NCBI RefSeq assembly: GCF_904849725.1 | Contig: NC_058523.1 | Location: forward strand, 168,994,689 to 169,058,688 | Direction of reading: 5' to 3' | DNA length: 64,000 nt | Source of the DNA: Hordeum vulgare subsp. vulgare | Lineage: Eukaryota > Streptophyta > Magnoliopsida > Poales > Poaceae | In this document: positions 44,409 through 57,149 of the stretch, piece after piece | Layout: each line of letters opens with the position of its first letter | Position numbering within the stretch: position 1 is the first letter of the stretch | Position numbers and translations under genes: made by a program | Notes under the pieces: model-generated | Database searches by the model: none | What the model saw: the letters and a program-made list of their open reading frames with translations, nothing else | What the model was told of the DNA's origin: nothing

Positions 44409-45941
44409 ACTTCGCCAAGCTTAAAATCTTGCTTGTCCTCAAGCAATTCAGTTGACAAACTTAAAGAGACAAAAGAAAAACTTTTATGAACTCTGTTTGA
44501 TCTTGTTGTTGCAACTTTGTCTAACTCGCATCCAGAATTTCAGCAAGATCACAAGCTAACCACATAAGCAAATGACATCTAGGTCTCATGGTAAACTCAT
44601 ATCAATGGTATAATCAACTAGCGAGCAATAATAATAAGTTTCAAACGTCCACACTTCAATCAAAACAGTCATGAAGGAGTACGAACAGATGGTATCTCGT
44701 TAGCTATTTCTGAGACCTCAAAACATAAATGCAGAGCACCTTCAAAGACCAAGGGCTGACTAAACATTGTAATTCATGGCAAAGAAGATCCAGTCACAGT
44801 CATACTCAATAACAGTTAAAAGCAAAGCATAAAAATGATAGAGGTGCTCTCTAATTGGTGCTTTTATAAGAAGAGGATGACTCAACAGAAACATAAATAG
44901 GTAGGCCCTTCGTAGAGGGAAGCATTGATTTGCAGAGGTGCCAGAGCTCAAGCTTTTAAAACAGAGATAAATAATTTTGGGTGGCATGCTTTCATTGTCA
45001 ACGCAATGACCAAGAGTTTTCACCATCTTCCATGCTACACATACTATAGACGGTTCCCAAACATAAAAGTAAAGATTTGACTCCCCCACCATCGATCAAT
45101 CACACTCCACGACTAGCTGAATACTCGGGTGCCGTCCATACCAACATCAATCCAGGGGGAGTTTTGTTTGCAATTATCTTTTCGATTTGAGCATGGAACT
45201 GGGCATTCCAATTACCGGCCCCTTTCTCGTGAGTGATAGTGAATAAACACATATCGAGGATACCATCCTATCATACTACATCATAATCATCTCAAGATTC
45301 ATGTTGGCATCCAAGACAAACCATTATAAGCTCCTAGCTAATTAAGCATGGGTTCAGAAACTATGATCTCTAGGTTGTCATTGCAAACATGTTTCTCTCA
45401 CAACAAAGCTGAATCAGGAATGATGAGCTTGTCATATTTACCAAAACAAAATAGATCGAGTTCATACCAGCTTTTCCAGGCTCAGTCACTTCATAATATA
45501 TCGTCATTATTGCCTTTCACTTGCACGACCGAATGATGTGAACAATAATAAGAGTGCTCGTGCATTGGACTAAGCTAGAATCTGCAAGCAAACACAAAGG
45601 AGAAGACAAAGTAATATGGCTCTTTGACAGATAAACAGATATGCATGCGAGAACCACTAAACATTGTAACCATGGTCTTCTACCTTGACCCAAAGAAAGA
45701 GAAAACTATTTACACGGGAAAGCTCCCAAGAAGCAAAAGAAGAACGGAAAATCTTTTTGGGTTTTCTCAAACTAAACAAACACACGAGAAGAAAACGAGA
45801 AAAAGAAATAAACTAGCATGGATGATACAGTGGCAAAGTGTGAACACCGACTAACAAAGTGAAAGCGTAAGCATGAATATAAAGTCGGTGAGAAACACAT
45901 ACTCCACCAAGCTTAGGCTTTTGGCCTAAGTTGGTCTACTC
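44409..45941 (-). other. Non-coding 3' end of element F
   Basis: Contains the polypurine-side sequence (minus strand AAGCTTGGCGAAGT at the LTR) and 'aagcttggtggagt' near 45902-45915 after the ORF. No other coding signal in 1.5 kb. Confidence 0.55.
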
Positions 45942-46860
45942 TCATGGATGGTCCAGGCGATACCAAAAATTATAATGGGGGTTGTACGGGAGCGTTGCAG
46001 CTACCGCCTGAATAGCTGCCTCACGGAGGCGAGCAGCCTTTGCCTCCCTCTCATACTCCTCTGCCTCTCCTCTGGTTATGTAATATCTTCGTTTTACCTG
46101 AAAGTCAAAGAAGGAAGGAGCAGGCAGGGTAAGATGGAAAACACGTTGTCGGTTAAATATTAACCGGTATAGGAGGGATTCATTATCCCTCTCAAGGAAC
46201 TGATAGCGTGTCATAGCGGCGTGATCAGGGAAAGCCATATGGAGCGGGGGATCTCCCTCGCGGATGGGTACTCCAAGAAAATTTGCTATGCGAGTGGCAT
46301 GGATCCCACCAAAGAAATCCCCTTCATTAGCATTATTATTCAGCCTCCTTGCTATTATAGCTCCCATATTGAAACTTCTATCACCTATTACTGCGCTCTT
46401 AAGAATACTAAGGTCAGGTGTGTAGAGGTAACAATGCTCGATCTTGCCGTTAATGCATCTACCTATGAAGAGGGCAAAGTAATGCAAGGCAGGAAAATGA
46501 ATGCTCCCCATGGTAGCCTACCTAATGTCTCTAGTTTCTCCAACAGTTATACTAGAGAAAAAATCTCTAACCGAAGATTTACGAGGATCATTGAGACTAC
46601 CCCAACCAGGTATCTTGCAAATTCTATTGAAATCCTCTAAATCCATGGTATACGATTTGTCATAGAGATCAAACAGTACAGATGTATCACGGCCAGCTGA
46701 AAATTTGAATCTACAAACAAAAGAGGCAGTGAGAGTAACATACTGTTAACATTTATTGGAGATGAATTCTTCGAGTCCGACGTTGTGAACAAGTGTATCA
46801 AACTCGTCTTTGAAACCTGCCTCAATCATGAATTCATCATAAGGCCATTCACATGGTTGT
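45942..46860 (-). pseudogene. Athila-type post-pol ORF of element F, broken
   Basis: The open part is 189 codons from ATG 46511 to 45942. The same frame extends upstream through a TAG at 46519-46521 (CAG in the presumed parent) into FDLYDKSYTMDLEDFNRIC and further to GFKDEFDTLVHN near 46820, with another stop near 46745. Motifs such as FPALHYFALFIGRCIN, MGAIIARRLN, GDFFGGIHATRIANFLGV and LTLPAPSFFDFQ are typical of the extra ORF found after integrase in grass Athila elements. That ORF occupies the position of the env-like gene in some relatives. I see no signal peptide or membrane segment, so an envelope role is not supported. The ORF is followed by the polypurine region and 3' LTR. Confidence 0.7.
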
Positions 46861-46885
46861 ACCTGTGCGTTCCTCTGTTTGTGTC

Positions 46886-48494
46886 TGATACGTCTCAAAC
46901 GTATCTATAATTTTTGATGGTTTCATGTTGTTATCTTGTCAACTTTGGATGTTTTATATACCTTTTATATCTTTTTTTGGGAATAACTTATTAATAAAGT
47001 GCCAAGTGTCAGTTCCTGTTTTTTCTGTGTTTTTGACTCTTTTCAGATCTGATTTTGGAACGGAGTCCAAACGGAATAAAATCCCCGAAATATTTTTTTT
47101 CCAGAACAAAGAAGATCGGGGGACTTGAGGGCCAAGGCAGGAGAGCCACAGGGAGCCCACAAGTTGTGTAGCCGCCACCAGGGGGCCGGCGGCTACCAGG
47201 CTTGTGGCCCCCTGGAGCTCCCCTGCCCTAGCTCTTTCGCCTATATATTCCCTAAAATCCCAGAAAAAATGAGGGCATCCATGGAAACACTTTTCTGCCG
47301 CCGCAATCTTCCGTTTCCGCAAGATCTCATCTGGAGACCCTTCCCGGTGCCCTGCCGGAGGGAACTTTGGAGTTGGAGGGCTTCTACATCAACATCATCG
47401 CCTCTCCAATGACTCGTGAGTAGTCCACTTCAGACCTACGGGTCCGTAGTTAGTAGCTAGATGGCTTCTTCTCTCTCTTGGATCTTCAATACAAAGTTCT
47501 CCATGATCTTCATGGAGATCTATCCGATGTAATCCTCTTTGGCGGTGTGTTTGTCGAGATCCGATGAATTGTGGATTTGTGATCAGATTATCTATGAATT
47601 ATATTTGAGTCTTTGCTGATTTCTTATATGCATGATTTGATATCCTTGTAAGTCTCTCTGAGTCTTGGGTTTTGTTTGGCCAACTAGATCTATGATTCTT
47701 GCAATGGGAGAAGTGCTTGGTTTTGGGTTCATACCGTGCGGTGACCTTTCCCAGTGATAGAAGGGGCAGCAAGGCACGCATCGTGTTGTTGCCATCAAGG
47801 GTAACAAGATGGGCTTTCATCATAGATTTGAGATTGTTCATCTACATCATGTCATCTTGCTTAAGGCATTACTCTGTTCTTTTGGACTTAATACACTAGA
47901 TGCATGCTGGATAGCGGTCAACGTGTGGAGTAATAGTAGTAGATGCAGAAAGTATCGGTCTACTTGTTTTGGACGTGATGCCTATAAATATAATCGTTGC
48001 CTTAGATAACGTCACGACTTTGCGCGGTTCTATCAATTGCTCGACAGTAATTCGTTCACCCACCGTCTACTTGCTTTCATGAGAGAAGCCACTAGTGAAC
48101 ACTACGGTCCCCGGGTCTATTCACAACTATCGTCTTCACTTCCACTTTTACTTTGCTTTGTTTTCCTTTTTGCTTTCAGTTCTCACTTTGCAAACAAATC
48201 TATAAGGGATTTAGAACCCCTTCATAGCGTTGGGTGCAAGCACTTTGTGTTTGTGCAGATACTTGTGACTTGAAGCGATTTTCCCACTGGATCGATACAT
48301 TGGTTCTCAAACTGAGGGAAATACTTACCGCCGTTGTGCTACATCACCATTTCCTCTTCTAGGGAACACCAACGCAAGGCTCCAAGGCCGCGGGCAAATC
48401 CTTTGCATATTTGCCAAGGAAGTCCCTATAGGCGTAGCCGTAGCAGCAGGATTCCTCGCGCCGTTACCAGGGAAGGTCTGTTGTCGCAGTAGCA
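46886..48494 (+). mobile_element. Element G: solo LTR of the C/D family
   Basis: 1609 bp, TGATACGTC...GTAGCA, flanked by a perfect duplication gtgtc (46881-46885 and 48495-48499). No internal domain follows. It aligns throughout with the C LTR, and TATATAT at 47242-47248 replaces TATAAAT. It is inserted four bases inside H. Confidence 0.85.
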
Positions 48495-48499
48495 GTGTC

Positions 48500-51400
48500 A
48501 CGCCCAACATGCGATCCTATCCTCAATTTGGCACGAGGGCCTCGTCAAGGATAGAAGTGCATCTCATCGTTTCGTAAGAATGGATATCTTTACAAGTACA
48601 TGTACTGAAAAGAAGAGATATATAGAATTGGCTTACACTCACCACAAGCTACATCAAAGTCACATCAGTATAATACATAATCATCATGAAGAAGAGCAGG
48701 GTCCGACTACGGACGAAAACAAATGAGAAAAGAAGAATGACGTCCATCCTTGCTATCACAGGCTGTCGGCCTCGGACCCATCCTAGATCGATGAAGAAGG
48801 AGAAGAAGAAGAAGAAGCAACTCCAAATGAACAATCAACGCGCTCGCGTCAAGTAACCTTTACATGTACCTGCAACTGGTGTTGTAGTAATCTGTGAGCC
48901 ACAGGGGACTCAGCAATCTCATTTCCAAAGGTATCAAGACTCGCAAAGCTTAATGGGTGAGGTATGGTTAAGTGGTGAGGTTGCAGCAGCGGCTAAGCAC
49001 ATATTTGGTGGCTAATCTTACGAGTACAAGAAATAAGAGAGGGAAGATTTATGCTGAGCGAACGTGAACTATTGATGATCAAATGAATGATCCTGAACAC
49101 CTACCTACGTCACACATAACCCCACCGTGTCCTCGATCAGAGAAGGAACTCACGAAAGAGACAGCCACGATTACGCACACGGTTGGCAAGCTTTAATTAC
49201 ATTAACTTCAAGTTATCTAGAACCACTGTTAAACTATGTTTCCACGTTGCCACATAACCACGGGCACGGCTTTCTGAAAGATTTAACCCTGCAGGGGTGC
49301 TCCAACTAGTCCATCACAAATTACCACAAGCCGCATAGAAATCCTCGATCACGAAGCTCGCGATCTCGTCGGACTCCTTAGTGGAAAACCTCAACTCTGA
49401 GATTACCCAAAGCATCACCGGAATCTCGATGCACAAGATATCTCGTCAAAGGTAAAACTAATCCAGCAAGGCCACCCCACGTGTCGACGATCCCAATAGG
49501 AGCCGCGTATCTCGTACTCAGGACACGATGGATAAGCGAAGCGTATGGTGGCCTGATAGACATCACCCGAGTTGCCCCGGGTTGGCCCCACACGGTGCTT
49601 TGTTTTGGACCAGCACCATCAGCACTGGCCCCCTTGTATTATGTAGAATTACTCCTCGGGTAGCGCTAACTCCCTATGCATTCCGTATTATCAAAATTAT
49701 TATGTTGGGCAAATGTAGAACCAATGTTGGGCCTTGCCAGACCAGCTTTAATCTAAAACGAATTATCAAGGGGGTCCCCATAACAACCCCGATCGTGTTT
49801 GGAGCGCTCAATTATGGAACATAACACGGGTAGCCGAAACTGAGGGGGCAAAGGTGGAACAAAACACCAGGCTAGAAAGGCCGAGCCTTCCACCTTTTAC
49901 CAAGTATATAGGTGCATTAAATTAAATAGCATTTAATAGGGTGATATAACAAGGGACCCATGTTAACACATGGAAGCAACTGCACCTGCAACTAGCAACG
50001 ATAACACAGGGTTAAGCAAGCAGTAACATAGCCAATCAGTGGTTTGCTAGGTTGAACAGGTTGAAGGTTTTCATGGCATTGTTGATGGGCTAATATTTAA
50101 CATGTGGTAGGCAACGAGATAAAATCGGTAGAAGCGATAAAACTAGCATGGCAATGATAGTAATGGTATCTGCAGAAATGGTCATCTTGCCTGAGATCCC
50201 GCTTGGAAGAAGAATGACTCCGTGAAGCAGTCGAACCGATGTAGTCGAACGGGTCCTCACTTTCTGACACGCTTGCAGAACTCTATCGAGACAAAGGAAA
50301 CCGGAAACAAGCATCAACACACGATATTCACCACACGATGCACAACACATATGATGCATGAACGGAGAATACATGCAAGTCACGGCATGGCAATTCACAA
50401 CACTCAAACAATACACATTAAGTGAAGTTCAATATGCAACGAGTTGCATATTGACGAAGCTGCACATACAAATTATTTAGTTCTATCCCGAATAGTTACA
50501 CGGCAATATTAAATGTGGTTAAACATGGCAAGAGGTGAAGCGCAATTAATCTACATATCTAGGCATTTTAAATGAGGTCGGAAATGACATATAACACCTC
50601 CGAAATGACCTAACATGTTAATTTACAATTTTGTCCATATCTGAACTAACACATTTAAATAGTTGTTAAACAGCAAAAAAACAGGTTCACATGATTCTAC
50701 GCGTCGTTACAAGCAATTTACACATAGAGAACATCTCCAACGGAGCTACAGATCAAAAGATACGGACACCGCAAGATATGATGGCATGAATGCAATATGT
50801 GTGCAAATGGCATCCACAACACTTCAAAACATACAACCAGTAAGATAATATGAAACTGCACGAGATTCTAAGCAAGTTTCGTATAGGACACGATCAAAAC
50901 GGAGCTACGGTTCAACAACTACGAGCTAAACAAGAAAACACTACAATCTGCCAAAATCAGCCACATAGCATTTTCTACACCCCACAACTACGAGCTACAC
51001 AAATCCTATATACTCAACCGAGGCATGACACGATAGAGGGCAAGAAGCACTAGAACATACAACTAACAACAACTAGCATGGGAGCATGGATCACTAGGAA
51101 AAGATGTCACAAAATGGCTTCTCACACACTATTTTAGACTTAGTGAAAATAGCAGTTTATGAAGCTGCAGTTTTCGATCTGAAGGCATATTGACAGCAGC
51201 AAAACCATAAGCTCCAGGACTCCGAATGGCATGAAAATTCTTAGCATGCTAGAGAATCCTAAAGTCTACAACTAACTCCATTGCACCAACCTCAAAAGAG
51301 CTACAGATCACAAGTTAAACTCATGCAAAGACAGCAACAAAATATAACAGATCTCAGACTTAGAAATATTTCAGCATCTTCAAATCAGCACTATTTCCTA

Positions 51401-52080
51401 GCAAGTAAAGATCAAGCAAACCACACCTAAACATGGATTTCTATTGCAACCAAAATTACCAGGGGCTAGACCAAATATTAAAGGGCAACTCTCTAGCTAA
51501 CAACTCCTACAAATCACGCATGGATTAAATCCTACAAAATAGACAAGAGGGCAACATAGCAAAATATCGTGCGAACTAACTTGCTCAAAAGCTGAAACTA
51601 ATTGCACAGATAAATCCTATGGATTTTTCTACCTCGAAAACATATAAAACATGTGGGGTTGCACAACAATAATATCGCCGCACTTAAATGCGAGATAATG
51701 TCCTAAACACGGAAAATAAACTAGCGGCAAATCCCTACACACAAAAATACCAATGACTATTCTAAAATACATGGCAAAGGGGTTCCTAAAACATGAACAT
51801 TACTAATACGGATTTCGAACAATCCCGACACGCGCGAAAAATAACTACGGGCAATAAACCTATTGAGACAACACGTAAAACTATGCATTAGGCACGTCAA
51901 ACTACTTCAAACAATTATGCAAGTTGCAAAATCGTATTCTATGTGTGATTCTACACAAAAACCATATTCAATACGTCGCGATTCGTCTTACGGTTTAAAT
52001 TCTACGGGCGTTTGAAAACTAGCATATTTTCTAAAAAGGAATAAATCGTAGAAAAAACTACATATTACAAATGGGCCGAA
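48500..52080 (-). other. Sukkula LTR body, non-coding
   Basis: About 3.6 kb of LTR sequence with no supported ORF or tandem array. Confidence 0.55.
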
Positions 52081-52960
52081 ACCGCATGCGTGTGAAGCCT
52101 AAAAGACGCCCACGGTGTTGGATAGGGTGCTGGTGGCTCACCTCGGGCTCGGCCCAAAAGGCTGGAGGGGAGGAGCCGGTGGGGCCTTAAGGGCGCTGGT
52201 GTTGGGCCGAAGGGAGCCTTGGGCCGGCTCGCCGGCTGGAGCAGTCAAGGCCCACGCGGGGCGAGGCTGCTGCTGGCCTGGATCAAGCAGAGGGATGACT
52301 GGGTCGGGTGCAGCAGCCCACGGGGCCGGCGTGGTCAACCGCCTCTTCCCCGATCTGGTCCTTGCTCCAAATCGTGTCGGACGAGCGCTCGCGAGCGGGG
52401 GGGCCCGCGCGGGAGATGCCCAGGGGCACTGCGGCAGGCGGCGGCAGGCAGGCGCGGACACAGGGGACTGGACGACGGTAGCGCACGCGGGAGGTGAGCA
52501 GGCGGGGAGGCGGGGCAGGCCGGCGGCGAGGAAGCTGCCGGCTGCACGGGATCTGGCGTGGGGGGCAGAACGGGGCGGCACATCGGCGAGGCAGCGGCCA
52601 TGGCCGGCGCTCGAGGCGCAAGGCGGCGGGGGCTGGCAGAGCAAGGGCCGACGGCGGCGGCACAAGGGAGTTCCGGGGATCGGGTGCTCCTGCGGGGCTA
52701 GCCACCTCGGGCAGGGGCTCCATGGAAGGGAGCTCGGGCTAGCGGCGGCGGCGGCTCAGGCCCGGGTGGGCTCCAGATGGGCCTGGACGGGCCCTGCGCG
52801 GGAGGAGAGAGAGGAGAGAGGAGAGAGGCTAGAGGTGGCGGCTGCTGGGGTAGGTGGGGCGCGGATCCCGAGGCAGGGCTAGGGTTTGCCTAAAATGGAA
52901 GGGAGGGCATCTATTTATCGGAAGGGGCTAGGTTAGAGGGTATCTGGAGGTTTTTCGACC
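52081..52960 (-). promoter_or_regulatory. GC-rich transcript leader and promoter block of the Sukkula LTR
   Basis: Strongly G+C-rich, ending at the minus-strand TATA-like box (52912-52918), with 'aaaccctagccctgcc' shortly downstream of it on the minus strand, a common plant leader motif. The 255-codon plus-strand frame (52115-52882) and its minus-strand partners are produced by base composition. Confidence 0.45.
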
Positions 52961-53475
52961 CTCCGATCGCGATCGTATGGTCCGATCGGAGAGGCGGGTT
53001 AGCGATTGCTATGAAGAGTAGTTATCCGGAGACGAGAGGGAAAACGGTCGACCCGGCAACGAGTTTAAAATATCAAAAGACGTCCGATGATAGATCGACT
53101 ACGGTGCCGCTACGGTCGACCGTTCGGATACGAGACGGACTCCGATCGCGACGAAATTTGACAGGCGGCCTAGCTATATTAAAATAAGTCCGCACGTCAA
53201 ATCTCAACCCAAATAGAGAAAGTTTTAAACACACTTTGAAAACAAGATTTAGACGATGTCGCGGGCGCGTGCGTGTGTGGTCCGGCTCAGAACGAACAAC
53301 GACGAGAACCGGCAACTAACAACGGATGCAACTTTGAAAACTGGCGGCAACAGGATGCTGATGCAACACAGATGATGCGTATGATGCTATGATTATGCGA
53401 CAAATATAATTAAACACACGACAGAAATGGAATAAAGGGGGGAGTCTTCTCGAACATCGGTCTCGGGCTGTCACA

Positions 53476-54341
53476 GTTGGTAAGGATCGGGCTCCCCAAT
53501 CGCGAGACGGGGACCCCTCTTGCTTGAGGAACCACCATGATAGTTTCTCATGAACATCTTCCTTTTCTGAAATTTTCAGTGACTCAAAGTAAAAGTGAAC
53601 AAGGCTCAGCTAAACTCATCGCAACTACTCCCACAAGTGGCTAGAGGCCATATCACGCATCAAAACTACTTGGGACGAGCTAAAATTAGCATGCAAAGCT
53701 CAAGAACAGGGTCACCAAAGCAGCAAAAAAATACGCAACGAATAAGGCACTAGAGCAAGAACTAATTGGACCAATGGAGGAGTCACTTACCAAGGAGCAA
53801 TTTCCGCAAAATAGTTTGGTGAATGGGGCTTTGCACAAGGAGATCGAAAATCGCAGCAAGAAGAGCAAGGACACGGGTTTGAGTTGCGAAACGATTTTTT
53901 CTGGAGGTAGGAGAAGCAGATGGGAGCTAGAATAAGTGGAGGGGGTACACGTGGGCCCCACAAGCCTGGTAGGTGCGACCAGGGGGTGCCCGCGCCTCCA
54001 GGGCTTGTGGCCCACTGGTGCAGCCCCCTGACTAGCTCTCCGTCTTAGAAGTTTTCAAAAATTCCAGAAAAAAATCATACTTGATTTTCAAGGCATTTGG
54101 AGAACTTTTATTTTCGGGTACTTTTCTAGGGGACGCAAAAGCAGAAAATAGGGAAAACCAAACTAAATCTATCATTTTTCTTCTAAGCAACTGAAGGTGA
54201 AAGCTTGGAACAGAGGCTTGTGACTTCTCGATTCATCCATCCCATGGTCATCGAAAGAAATCTGTCAATGAGGTTGATCAAGTCTCCTTGACAAACTTTT
54301 TCGAAAAGCACAAAAAAGAACAGTGAATTTTTGAATGGTCA
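53476..54341 (-). other. Non-coding segment of element F beyond protease
   Basis: Includes a stretch (about 53930-54060) resembling LTR-type 'gggccccacaagcctgg' text also found in the F LTR at 44110-44180. It may be a remnant of another LTR or a region shared by the family. No polymerase motifs. Confidence 0.45.
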
Positions 54342-56969
54342 CTAGGTTACCTCAATGGGGATGTGCATATCCCCAACAAGCAAATCATACTTCATCTTAA
54401 CAGTAGGTATAGGGCATTCAAAGCTCCCAATAAGAATCGATGAAGTCTTTTCAATAGCATTGATGCAATGTACTCGATATTGTTTCTTCGGAAAGTGCAC
54501 CGTATGCTCATTACCATTGACATAGAAAGTGACATTGCCTATGTTGCAATCAATAACAGCTCCTGCAGTGTTTAGAAAGGGTCTTCCAAGGATGACCACC
54601 ATGGCATCATCCTGGGGAATATCCAGGATGACAAAGTCTGTTAAGATAGTGACGTTGGCAACCACAACAGGCACGTTCTCGCAAATGCCGATAGGAAAAG
54701 CAGTTGATTTATCGGCCATTTGCAGAGAGATTTTAGTGGGTGTCAACTTATCCAGTTCAAGTCTACGATAAAGAGAGAGAGTCATAACACTAACACCGGC
54801 TCCAAGGTCGCATAAAGCAGTTCTAACGTAGTTGCCTTTAATGGAGCAAGGTATAGTGGGCACTCCGGGATCACCTACTTTCTTAGGAGTTCCACCCTTG
54901 AAGGTATAATTAGCGAGCATGGTGGAAATCTCAACCTTAGTTATCCTCCTGTTATTAGTCACAATATCCTTCATGGACTTAGCATACGGAGACATTTTGA
55001 GCATATCTGTCAAACGCATTTGCAGAAAGATAGGTCTAATTATTTCAACGAATCGCTCAAAATCCTTATCATCCTTTTTCTTGGATGGTTTGGGAGGAAA
55101 GGGCATGGGTTTCTGAACCCATGGTTCCCTTTCTTTACCATGCTTCCTAGCAGTGAAGTCATTCTTATCGTATCTCTTATTCTTAGGCTATGGGTTATCA
55201 AGATCAACAGGTTCAATCTCCACATCCTTATCATTGCTAGGTTGAGCATCTTCATGAGCATCACTATCGATATTATCATTAGGCTCATGTTCATCATCAG
55301 ATTGCATTTCAGCATCAGGAACAGAGACATCGTTTGGACTCTCAGGTGTAACAGCATTAGGGTTGCTAGCGCGCAAGTCCCTATCATCTTTCTTTTTCTT
55401 TCAAGGATGACTAGGTGCATCGGTGCTAACTCCTTGAGAATCTTGTTCAATTCTCTTAGGATGACCCTCAGGATACAAATGTTCCTGGGTCATTCTACCG
55501 CCTCTAGTGATGACTCTGACAGAATTGTCATTCAACTCATTGAGCAAGTCATTTTGAGCCTTAAGTACTTGTTCTACTTGAGTAGTAACCATAGAGGCAT
55601 GTTTACTCAAGAGCTTAAGATCATTGACGTTTCTGTCCACACAAGCACTTAAATGACTAAGCATACGAGCATTCTGTTCCAATTGTCTGCTAACATAATT
55701 ATTGAAACTCTGTTGTTTGGCAACAAAGTTATCAAATTCATCCAGGCATAAGCTAGCAGGTTTATCAAAAGGAATATCACTCTCATTCAGTCTACGAAGA
55801 GAATTTACCTCTACTACCTGTATCGGGTTATAGAGACCATGGATCTCTTCGATAGGTGGTAGATTTTTGACATCTTCAGATTTAATGCCTTTCTCTTTCA
55901 TAGATTTCTTAGCTTCCTGCATATCTTTAGGACTGAGGAATAGGATACCTATTTTCTTAGGAGTTGCCTTCGGAGGTGGTTCGGGAATAGTCCAAGCATT
56001 CTCATTGCACAAGATATTATTCAATAGGATCTCAGCTTGTTCTACAATTCGTTACCTAAAAACACAACCAGCACAACTATCTAGGTGGTCTCTAGAAGCA
56101 TGAGTTAATCCATTATAGAAGATATCAAGTACTTCATTCTTCTCAAGAGGGTGATCAGGCAAAGCATTCAGTAGCTGGACGAGCCTCCCCGAAGCTTGTG
56201 GGAGACTCTCTTCTTCAACTTGCGCAAAGTTATATATTTCCTACAAGGCAGCTTGCTTCTTATGGGCAGGGAAATATTTTTCAAAGAAGTAGTAGATCAT
56301 ATCCTCGGGGCTATGCACACAACCAGGAGCAAGAGAAGTGAACCAAGTCTTAGCATCATCCTTTAGCGAGAAAGGAAACAACTTAAGGATATAGTAGTGG
56401 TGGATCGTTTCCTCACTCGTGAATAGGGTGGCTATATCGTGTAGTTTGGTAAGATGTGCTACAACCGTTTCAGACTCATAACCGTGAAAAGGATCAGATT
56501 CGACCAGAGTGATTAACTCAGGGTCGACAGAGAATTCATAATCCTTATCGGTCACAAAGATAGGCGAAGTAGCAAACTTCGGGTCATATTTCATCCTAGT
56601 GTTCAAAGATTTTTCGTTCCACTTGCGCAGTAATTTCTCAACATCATAGCTATCCTTACAAGCAAGAAAGTCCTCAGCTATCTCTCCTTCCATAACATAA
56701 CCCTCAGGCATATAAGGCAATTCATATCTAGGAGAGCTAGTTCTAATAGGCGAAATAGAAGGTTCTACTTCAATAATCTCAGCAGTTTCAGAAGTATCAT
56801 CACATCTAGCAGCAACTCTAGCAATTTGTGCATCAAGGAATGCACCTAGTGGCAAAGCAGTATCAAGCATAGCATCATCACAAGCATCATGGACAGCAGA
56901 AGTAGCATCATCAAGCACAGGCGACACATCAAAATTTCTAGCAGGAGGTGGTGTCGCAAACTTACTCAT
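54342..56969 (-). pseudogene. gag-protease of element F, interrupted by stops
   Basis: One long minus-strand frame read in three open blocks. 56969-56241 is Athila gag N-terminal: a Pro/Ala/Asp-rich start, then EETIHHYYILKLFPFSLKDD, a typical retrotransposon gag motif. 56024-55401 is helical with LNELNDNSVRVITRGGRMTQ. 55106-54342 is aspartic protease with the active-site motif CDLGAGVSVM and a flap-side motif VVILGRPFL. The breaks are TAG at 56241-56243 (CAG in context), a break near 56050, TGA at about 55401-55403 and TAG near 55188. Most stops are readable as C-to-T changes. Gag forms the particle and protease matures it. Nothing of the polymerase follows. The 56969 ATG lies about 150 bases after the primer site. 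Confidence 0.8.
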
Positions 56970-57121
56970 AACTGAAGGTGAATCAAGTGCAGAGCTAGAT
57001 GGCAGTTCCTTATACCTGTCCTCGTAGTTGAGGGCAAGACTTTAGTTTTTGGATCTTTCGGATTCCTCATAGTGATCAGCAGACGTAAATCCCAAGTGAC
57101 TCGGAGAATATAGCTATGCTT

Positions 57122-57138
57122 CCCCGGCAACGGTGCCA
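57122..57138 (-). other. Primer-binding site of element F (tRNA-Asp)
   Basis: The minus strand reads TGGCACCGTTGCCGGGG, one mismatch to the complement of plant tRNA-Asp, next to the LTR at 57150. Confidence 0.75.
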
Positions 57139-57149
57139 GAAAAAGGTCT

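Larger units (their letters stand above)
46882..53475 (-). mobile_element. Element H: Sukkula-type solo LTR (~5 kb)
   Basis: Begins TGTC at 46882 and, after element G, continues ACGCCCAACATGCGATCC at 48500. It ends CGGTCTCGGGCTGTCACA at 53475. Both ends match the published Sukkula LTR ends as I remember them. Without G it is about 4.98 kb, the length of a Sukkula LTR. Only one LTR and no internal domain is present. Flanks gtttg (46877-46881) and gttgg (53476-53480) are a target duplication with one change. A minus-strand TATA-like ATAAATA lies at 52912-52918. Sukkula is a large non-autonomous retroelement, and its solo LTRs arise by LTR-LTR recombination. Confidence 0.8.

Noticed and set aside
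45942..46511. Envelope glycoprotein interpretation of the F post-pol ORF
   Set aside because: No signal peptide, membrane segment or cleavage site is visible; only its position resembles env.
49127..51053. Short ORFs in the body of element H
   Set aside because: 60-110 codons, no homology I recognise, scattered on both strands of an LTR.
52115..52882. 255-codon plus-strand ORF with high G+C content
   Set aside because: Lies in the GC-rich leader block of the Sukkula LTR, has long counterparts on the minus strand and no recognisable domain.
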